From NCBI GenBank assembly GCA_002340925.1, contig DDMR01000037.1:1-30503 (forward strand): DNA of 30,503 nt. Direction: 5' to 3'. The notes under the pieces are model-generated. The model worked only from the letters and a program-made list of their open reading frames with translations, was not told where the DNA came from and searched no databases. Of the stretch, positions 24,911 to 30,503 are shown in pieces (position 1 is the stretch's first letter; each line of letters opens with the position of its first letter). The position numbers and the translations under genes were made by a program. Origin of the DNA: Actinobacteria bacterium UBA2541 (GTDB lineage Bacteria > Actinomycetota > Actinomycetes > Nanopelagicales > Nanopelagicaceae).

Positions 24911-26821
24911 ATGAGTGAGCCTGCGAGTTACCGCCCAGAATCAATTCCCACTGAACCTGGTGTCTATCGTTTCTTCAACGATAAGGGCGTTGTGATCTAT
25001 GTTGGTAAAGCTAAGAACTTAAAGAATCGACTAAATTCTTATTTCCAGAAGAACTTGCTTGAGAAAACGTATCGCATGGTCCATGAAGCGGTCCGAGTTG
25101 ATTGGACGATAGTAAACACCGAAATCGAAGCGTTACAGCTTGAGTTCACTTGGATTAAGACTGAAAATCCCAAATACAACATTCAATTCAAAGATGATAA
25201 GTCTTATCCCTATCTTGCAGTCAGTATCGCTGAAGAATTTCCGAGGCTCTTTATCTCCCGAGCAAAGAAGCGGCCAGGTGTGAAATATTTTGGCCCTTAT
25301 GCCCATGCCTGGGCGCTGCGAAGTAGTTTCGATGTAATCCAGAAGCTATATCCGATTCGAAGCTGCACCGATTCGAACTTCTCAAGAGCAGTCAAGAGCA
25401 AGCGACAATGTTTACTTGGCGATATTGGCAAATGCAGTGCGCCGTGTGTTTCTTGGGTTTCGAAAGAGGAACATCTAGGAATTGCGAAGAAACTTGTGAA
25501 ATTCGTTGATACTAGTTCAGGCGATATCGCAGCAACGCTTAATAAAGAGATGCTTGAGGCCTCGGAGCGAGAAGAATTTGAACAGGCGGCACGTATACGG
25601 GATCAAATATCTGCGATTGAAAGATCTGCTGAAACTTCTGGCACCTTTCTAAGTGACAACTTCTCTGCTGATTTATTGGCGACGCATTCGGAAATAACTC
25701 ACGCCAGCATAACTATGTTCACAGTTAGATTCGGTCGAGTTGTTGGTTCGCGCTCCTGGATTTTAGATCGCTCTGATGTTCTTGAAGATGAGAATGTAAT
25801 TGAAGCTATGATTTCCAAGATTTACTCGGAGCTTGATGCCCCTGCAGAAATCTTGGTTGATGAATTGCCAGAAAACCTTGAGACAATTGAGAATTGGTTG
25901 ACCGATAAATCTGGACATCGGGTATCGATATCCAAGCCCCAACGTGGGGATAAGTTTGAAGTGATCAATACCGTAAAGCGCAATGCCCACCAAGCTCTGA
26001 TTCAATACCTCAGCAAGCGCTCTAATGATGCGGCAGTTTCGGGCAGGGCCCTAGAGGAGATTGCCAATCTATTAGATCTTCCAGAGCTTCCGTTACGTAT
26101 CGAATGCTTCGACATTTCAAATATTCAGGGAAAGCACATGGTTGCTTCGATGGTGGTATTTGAAGATGGTCAAATCAAGAAGAGTGACTATCGTAGATTC
26201 GCAATCGATGATGAAGCTGGATTCGATGATACGCGCGCCATGCATCATGTTCTTACTAGAAGATTGAAACGATATTTAGCGGAGCGAGAAATTGATACAT
26301 CAGAGTTATCTATCTCTGGCGGAGCCCGGCCAAAGTTTGCATATCCGCCGCAATTAATTGTCGTCGATGGTGGCGCACCTCAGGTTGCTGCGGCCTCAAA
26401 AGCGTTGGCCGAACTCGGCATATCTGACATATTTATTTGTGGCCTGGCGAAGCGACTTGAAGAAGTGTGGCTTGTAGATAGCAAGGAGCCAGTAATATTT
26501 CCTAGACACAGCGAAGGGCTCTATCTTCTACAACGAATCCGAGATGAAGCGCATCGTTTTGCAATCACGTTTCATAGAAGTAAGCGCTCGAAAGTTATGC
26601 TTGAATCTCTTTTAGACGATATTCCGAAATTGGGTGAGGCGCGTAGAGCGGCCCTTCTCGAACAGTTTGGCTCCGTAACCGCAATCCGAAAAGCTTCGAT
26701 ACCGGAACTAGCGGCGATCCCTGGTATCGGGCCCAATATTGCTGAGTCCATATTTACTTACCTAAGCGAACAACCTAAAGCTGATCAGAGTATTAATATG
26801 GAGACTGGCGAAATTACTTGA
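24911..26821 (+). CDS. uvrC: Excinuclease ABC subunit C
   Basis: Dual-incision nuclease of nucleotide excision repair, 636 residues. The N-terminal GIY-YIG domain (PGVYRFFNDKGVVIYVGKAKNLKNRL, residues 16-41) makes the 3' cut. A UVR motif (EREEFEQAARIRDQISAIE, about 218-236) binds UvrB. The RNase H-like domain (RIECFDISNIQG ... LIVVDGGAPQ) makes the 5' cut. The C-terminal helix-hairpin-helix pair is seen in LEQFGSVTAIRKASIPELAAIPGIGPNIA. It starts 2 nt after the uvrA stop, so uvrB, uvrA and uvrC lie in direct succession and are likely one transcript. Confidence 0.97.
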   Translation: MSEPASYRPESIPTEPGVYRFFNDKGVVIYVGKAKNLKNRLNSYFQKNLLEKTYRMVHEAVRVDWTIVNTEIEALQLEFTWIKTENPKYNIQFKDDKSYPYLAVSIAEEFPRLFISRAKKRPGVKYFGPYAHAWALRSSFDVIQKLYPIRSCTDSNFSRAVKSKRQCLLGDIGKCSAPCVSWVSKEEHLGIAKKLVKFVDTSSGDIAATLNKEMLEASEREEFEQAARIRDQISAIERSAETSGTFLSDNFSADLLATHSEITHASITMFTVRFGRVVGSRSWILDRSDVLEDENVIEAMISKIYSELDAPAEILVDELPENLETIENWLTDKSGHRVSISKPQRGDKFEVINTVKRNAHQALIQYLSKRSNDAAVSGRALEEIANLLDLPELPLRIECFDISNIQGKHMVASMVVFEDGQIKKSDYRRFAIDDEAGFDDTRAMHHVLTRRLKRYLAEREIDTSELSISGGARPKFAYPPQLIVVDGGAPQVAAASKALAELGISDIFICGLAKRLEEVWLVDSKEPVIFPRHSEGLYLLQRIRDEAHRFAITFHRSKRSKVMLESLLDDIPKLGEARRAALLEQFGSVTAIRKASIPELAAIPGIGPNIAESIFTYLSEQPKADQSINMETGEIT

Positions 26822-26833
26822 GAGGATTAAGCC

Positions 26834-27709
26834 ATGAGTTCTAACGAGGTCTTAGTTATCACCGGAATGAGCGGCGCCGGTAAATCAACAGTGTCACATG
26901 CACTAGAAGATCTCGGATGGTATGTCGTAGATAATCTTCCGCCTTCGATGATTGCCTCACTTTGCGAAATGGCAGCAAAGACTCCATCAGCAATTGCAGT
27001 TGTAATTGATGTTCGAGGTGGCGAATTCTTTGATGATCTGACCAAGTCGCTGTCGGATCTAGGAGAACTTAGTATTTCGAGACGTATTCTCTTTGTTGAT
27101 GCCTCCGATGAGGCACTAGTAAGGAGATTCGAAGCTACGAGACGGCCACACCCACTTCAAGGAACAGATCGAATTTTAGATGGAATCACAAGAGAGCGGT
27201 CTCGGTTACAGGATGTTCGCGCCGCTGCAGATTTCGTCATCGATTCCTCTGCCTTGAATATCCACCAACTAGAAGCCAAGATCGGCGAAATTTTTAGCAA
27301 AGACTCAGATTCTGACCTACGAGTAAATATTCTCTCCTTTGGATACAAATACGGAATCCCGGTAGATGCAGATTTGGTAATGGATTGTAGATTCATTGCG
27401 AATCCACATTGGATTCCTGAACTGCGACCACTGACTGGATTAGATAAGCCGGTCTCAGATAACGTGTTGTCGAGTTCGAATGTGCAGGAATTTCTAATAA
27501 AGTATCAATCTCTCTTTGAAACCATGGCAGTTGGTTTCATGCAAGAGGGGCGTAAGTATTTGACTCTCGCAGTCGGCTGCACAGGTGGCAAACATCGAAG
27601 CGTTGCAATCTCAGAAGAACTTGCCAAGCGATTTGTGGGCTCACCTCAAATAAATTCACGTTCCATATCTGCTCAAGCAGTTCATAGAGATCTGGGTCGC
27701 GAAGTTTAA
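26834..27709 (+). CDS. rapZ: RapZ-family nucleotide-binding protein (YvcJ)
   Basis: P-loop NTPase-like protein of 291 residues. In enterobacteria RapZ is an RNA adaptor for glmZ/glmY decay controlling amino-sugar synthesis; in Gram-positives (YvcJ) the role is less clear. Walker A is GMSGAGKST (11-19), followed by the family's GWYVVDNLPPSMI (28-40). The C-terminal half has SFGYKYGIPVDADLVMDCRF, NPHWIPELRPLTGLD and GCTGGKHRSVAISEELA, all family hallmarks. A GAGGA ribosome site (about 26822) precedes the ATG. It is 12 nt after uvrC and overlaps yvcK by 1 nt (TAATG). The rapZ-yvcK-whiA cluster is conserved across Gram-positive bacteria. Confidence 0.95.
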   Translation: MSSNEVLVITGMSGAGKSTVSHALEDLGWYVVDNLPPSMIASLCEMAAKTPSAIAVVIDVRGGEFFDDLTKSLSDLGELSISRRILFVDASDEALVRRFEATRRPHPLQGTDRILDGITRERSRLQDVRAAADFVIDSSALNIHQLEAKIGEIFSKDSDSDLRVNILSFGYKYGIPVDADLVMDCRFIANPHWIPELRPLTGLDKPVSDNVLSSSNVQEFLIKYQSLFETMAVGFMQEGRKYLTLAVGCTGGKHRSVAISEELAKRFVGSPQINSRSISAQAVHRDLGREV

Positions 27710-28644
27710 TGTCTAGCGCAACACCCAATGTCGTTGCATTCGGTGGGGGTCATGGACTTGCCGCGACTTTAACCGCATTACGAGATGTAACTCCAACAAT
27801 CACTGCGGTCGTAACTGTTGCTGATAACGGTGGTTCTAGCGGAAAAATTCGTGAAGAATTTAATTTTCTCCCGCCCGGAGATATGCGAATGGCGCTAGCC
27901 GCGCTCTGTGGATCTGATGCCTGGGGCCAGAGCTGGGCCCAAATAATTCAGCATCGTTTTAATACTTCTGGAGATCTAAATGGGCATGCGCTAGGTAATT
28001 TACTAATGGCTGCGCTCTGGGATAGCTCCGATGATCTGGTTGCAGGAATAGATCGTGTGGGGGATTTGCTAAAAATTGTTGGCCGAGTGCTGCCAATGTC
28101 AATTCAGCCACTTGAAATCGAGGGTGTTTTCGAAACAAATTCTGGACTACAAACTATTCGCGGCCAGATTGAAGTAGCTACCGCAAAAGGTAAATTGCAA
28201 TCACTTAAGTTGCTTCCAGAAAACCCAGTAGTCACACCACAAGTATTAGAAGCAATTTCCAAGGCTGAATGGCTGGTGTTTGGACCAGGCTCCTGGTTTT
28301 CCAGTGTCATGCCGCACTTCTTAGTTAAGGATCTGGCCAATGCGATTTCTGCTAGTTCCGCAAAAAAGATTATGGTTCTCAATTTGCAGGGACCCGAAGG
28401 GGCCGATGAATTTGCAGGCAATACTCCGGAAGAACATCTGCGACTGGTTCTTTCGCACATTTCTACTCTAAAACTTGATATCGCAATCGTCGATCCAACA
28501 GTTCTTGTTTCGAAAAATGGCTTACGGGAAATGGTGAAAGAGCTTGGGGGCGAACTAATTGTGAGTGATGTGGCCAGGGATGACGACCGAAATCACCACG
28601 ATCCTGCGAAAATGAGTTCGCTTTTCAGCCACATTTTTGAATGA
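27709..28644 (+). CDS. yvcK: Gluconeogenesis factor YvcK/MgfK family (CofD-like) protein
   Basis: 311-residue member of the YvcK/CofD-like family. In Bacillus YvcK is needed for growth on gluconeogenic carbon and affects cell shape; the family binds UDP-sugars. Seen here: VAFGGGHGLAATLTALR (8-24), TVADNGGSSGKIREEF (about 37-52), LPPGDMRMALAAL, NGHALGNLLMAALWD and the mid-domain LVFGPGSWFSSVMPHF, typical of the family. The ATG shares its first base with the rapZ stop (TAATG), a coupling arrangement. Length is close to the usual 320. Precise function in this organism is unknown. Confidence 0.94.
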   Translation: MSSATPNVVAFGGGHGLAATLTALRDVTPTITAVVTVADNGGSSGKIREEFNFLPPGDMRMALAALCGSDAWGQSWAQIIQHRFNTSGDLNGHALGNLLMAALWDSSDDLVAGIDRVGDLLKIVGRVLPMSIQPLEIEGVFETNSGLQTIRGQIEVATAKGKLQSLKLLPENPVVTPQVLEAISKAEWLVFGPGSWFSSVMPHFLVKDLANAISASSAKKIMVLNLQGPEGADEFAGNTPEEHLRLVLSHISTLKLDIAIVDPTVLVSKNGLREMVKELGGELIVSDVARDDDRNHHDPAKMSSLFSHIFE

Positions 28645-28664
28645 ACCCTGCTTAAATAGCGCCC

Positions 28665-29645
28665 ATGGCAATGACTGCAGCAGTTAAAGATGAATTAAGT
28701 CGACTTTCGATTTCAAAGCCATGCTGCCGCAAAGCCGAAGTCTCCGCTCTTCTGAGATTCGCTGGTGGATTACATATCACATCGGGCAAGATCGCGATCG
28801 AAGTAGAGCTTGATACTGCGCAAGGTGCTCGTCGCTTAAGAAAAGATATTTCAGAAATTTTCGGGCATGAAAGTGAACTTGCAGTTCTATCGCCAAGTGG
28901 ATTGCGCAAAGGAAGTCGTTACGTAGTTCGAGTTACATCTGACGGAGATGCGCTAGCGAGACAGACTGGTTTAATCGATGCCAATAATCGTCCGATTCGC
29001 GGTTTACCACCTCAGGTTGTCTCAGCAGGAATCTGTGATGCCGAAGCTGCCTGGCGTGGTGCATTTTTAGCGCACGGTTCGCTCACTGAACCAGGTAGAT
29101 CTTCTGCACTAGAAATTACTTGCCCGGGACCTGAAGCTGCACTGGCACTCGTCGGTGCTGCAAGACGATTAGGTATAACAGCAAAAGCACGTGAAGTTAG
29201 AAGCGTTGATCGAGTTGTGCTTCGTGACGGAGATGCAATCGGTGCACTGCTCACAAGACTTGGCGCACATGAAAGTGTTCTGGCTTGGGAAGAACGTCGA
29301 ATGCGCCGCGAAGTTCGAGCAACTGCCAATCGGTTAGCGAACTTTGATGATGCAAATCTGCGTCGCTCCGCTCGTGCGGCAGTAGCAGCTTCAGCCCGCG
29401 TTGCTCGTGCAATGGAGATACTTGGACCCGAAATTCCAGACCACTTAAAACAAGCAGGTGAACTTCGAATTAATCATGGACAAGCAAGTCTTGAAGAGTT
29501 GGGATCACTAGCGACGCCACCGATGACCAAGGATGCAATTGCCGGTCGGATAAGAAGATTGCTTGCAATGGCCGATAAGCGGGCACATGATTTGGGAATT
29601 CCTGATACTGAGGCTGGTTTAAGCCCAGATCTCTTAGCCGAATAG
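28665..29645 (+). CDS. whiA: WhiA: LAGLIDADG-derived DNA-binding regulator
   Basis: 326-residue transcription factor that controls cell division and sporulation genes in Streptomyces and has a division role in non-sporulating Gram-positives. The N-terminal domain (about 1-220) is a LAGLIDADG homing-endonuclease relative without catalytic residues; the start [13 protein letters not shown] and the [18 protein letters not shown] segment are diagnostic. The C-terminal helix-turn-helix (about 240-310) includes [26 protein letters not shown]. Two starts are possible, ATG 28665 and 28671; the first gives the family-typical [11 protein letters not shown]. No ribosome site precedes it. TTAAAT ends 7 nt upstream and may act as a -10, so it could have its own leaderless start besides the rapZ-yvcK transcript. 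Confidence 0.96.
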   Translation: MAMTAAVKDELSRLSISKPCCRKAEVSALLRFAGGLHITSGKIAIEVELDTAQGARRLRKDISEIFGHESELAVLSPSGLRKGSRYVVRVTSDGDALARQTGLIDANNRPIRGLPPQVVSAGICDAEAAWRGAFLAHGSLTEPGRSSALEITCPGPEAALALVGAARRLGITAKAREVRSVDRVVLRDGDAIGALLTRLGAHESVLAWEERRMRREVRATANRLANFDDANLRRSARAAVAASARVARAMEILGPEIPDHLKQAGELRINHGQASLEELGSLATPPMTKDAIAGRIRRLLAMADKRAHDLGIPDTEAGLSPDLLAE

Positions 29646-29666
29646 GGCAGACGCGGCTGATAGGAT

Positions 29667-29695
29667 TTGCCCTCTACAACGTTGTGGTTTATTAA
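29667..29695 (+). promoter_or_regulatory. Candidate gap promoter with internal palindrome
   Basis: TTGCCC (29667-29672), a 17-nt spacer and TATTAA (29690-29695) form a plausible promoter. Inside the spacer is the perfect 10-bp palindrome ACAACGTTGT (29676-29685), a position where a bound dimer would block RNA polymerase. A separate TAGGAT (29661-29666) is another possible -10. Regulation is a guess from position. Confidence 0.35.
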
Positions 29696-29724
29696 TTTTC
29701 TTATTTTCTGAGGCAGGCAATTAA

Positions 29725-30503
<779 letters not shown>

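Overview
The window looks like a core chromosomal segment of a small, streamlined actinobacterium with modest GC content (I estimate mid-40s percent by eye; not computed). The gene order lgt - gltBD - pyk - tRNA - ANTAR response regulator - liv genes - polA - rpsA - coaE - uvrB/uvrA/uvrC - rapZ - yvcK - whiA - gap follows the conserved actinobacterial arrangement, but with almost no spacer DNA. WhiA, the ANTAR regulator and the RpsA sequence are actinobacterial hallmarks. Low GC, short intergenic gaps, TTG/GTG starts and many leaderless-looking starts fit the freshwater acI group (Nanopelagicales, e.g. Planktophila-like). That placement is an inference.

Layout. 1-273 is the 3' end of lgt (prolipoprotein diacylglyceryl transferase), followed by a VIT/CCC1-family metal transporter (296-1003). 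1112-7082 is the glutamate synthase operon gltB-gltD (8-nt overlap), then pyruvate kinase (7133-8575). 8619-8691 is a tRNA with anticodon CAA; the start codon of an ANTAR response regulator (8693-9307) begins 2 nt after its last base. 9442-14716 is a branched-chain-amino-acid-type ABC uptake system: the lipoprotein binding protein LivK is on the + strand and converges on a livH-livM-livG-livF operon on the - strand, with a strong hairpin terminator between them. A PaaI-type thioesterase (-) and polA (+) diverge from only 32 nt of DNA. rpsA follows with its own promoter, structured leader and terminator. 19396-22068 and onward is a compact run coaE-uvrB-uvrA-uvrC-rapZ-yvcK-whiA. gap begins at 29725 and runs off the window.

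Functionally the segment combines nitrogen assimilation (GltBD, Liv uptake), lower glycolysis (Pyk, Gap), nucleotide excision repair (UvrABC, PolA), translation (RpsA, tRNA) and regulation of envelope/central metabolism (RapZ, YvcK, WhiA). There is no prophage, IS element, CRISPR array or toxin-antitoxin module that I can see, and no gene-free stretch longer than about 150 nt.

The points most worth a second look are: (1) the CAA tRNA has a short 5-nt variable loop, unlike normal long-armed tRNA-Leu; (2) 3' maturation of that tRNA would release the response-regulator mRNA as an almost leaderless message; (3) LivH carries an N-terminal signal peptide plus a beta-sandwich (carboxypeptidase-regulatory-like) domain before the permease; (4) the 32-nt paaI/polA divergent promoter has twin TAGACT -10 boxes and a near-perfect palindrome; (5) the rpsA leader can form two mutually exclusive hairpins.
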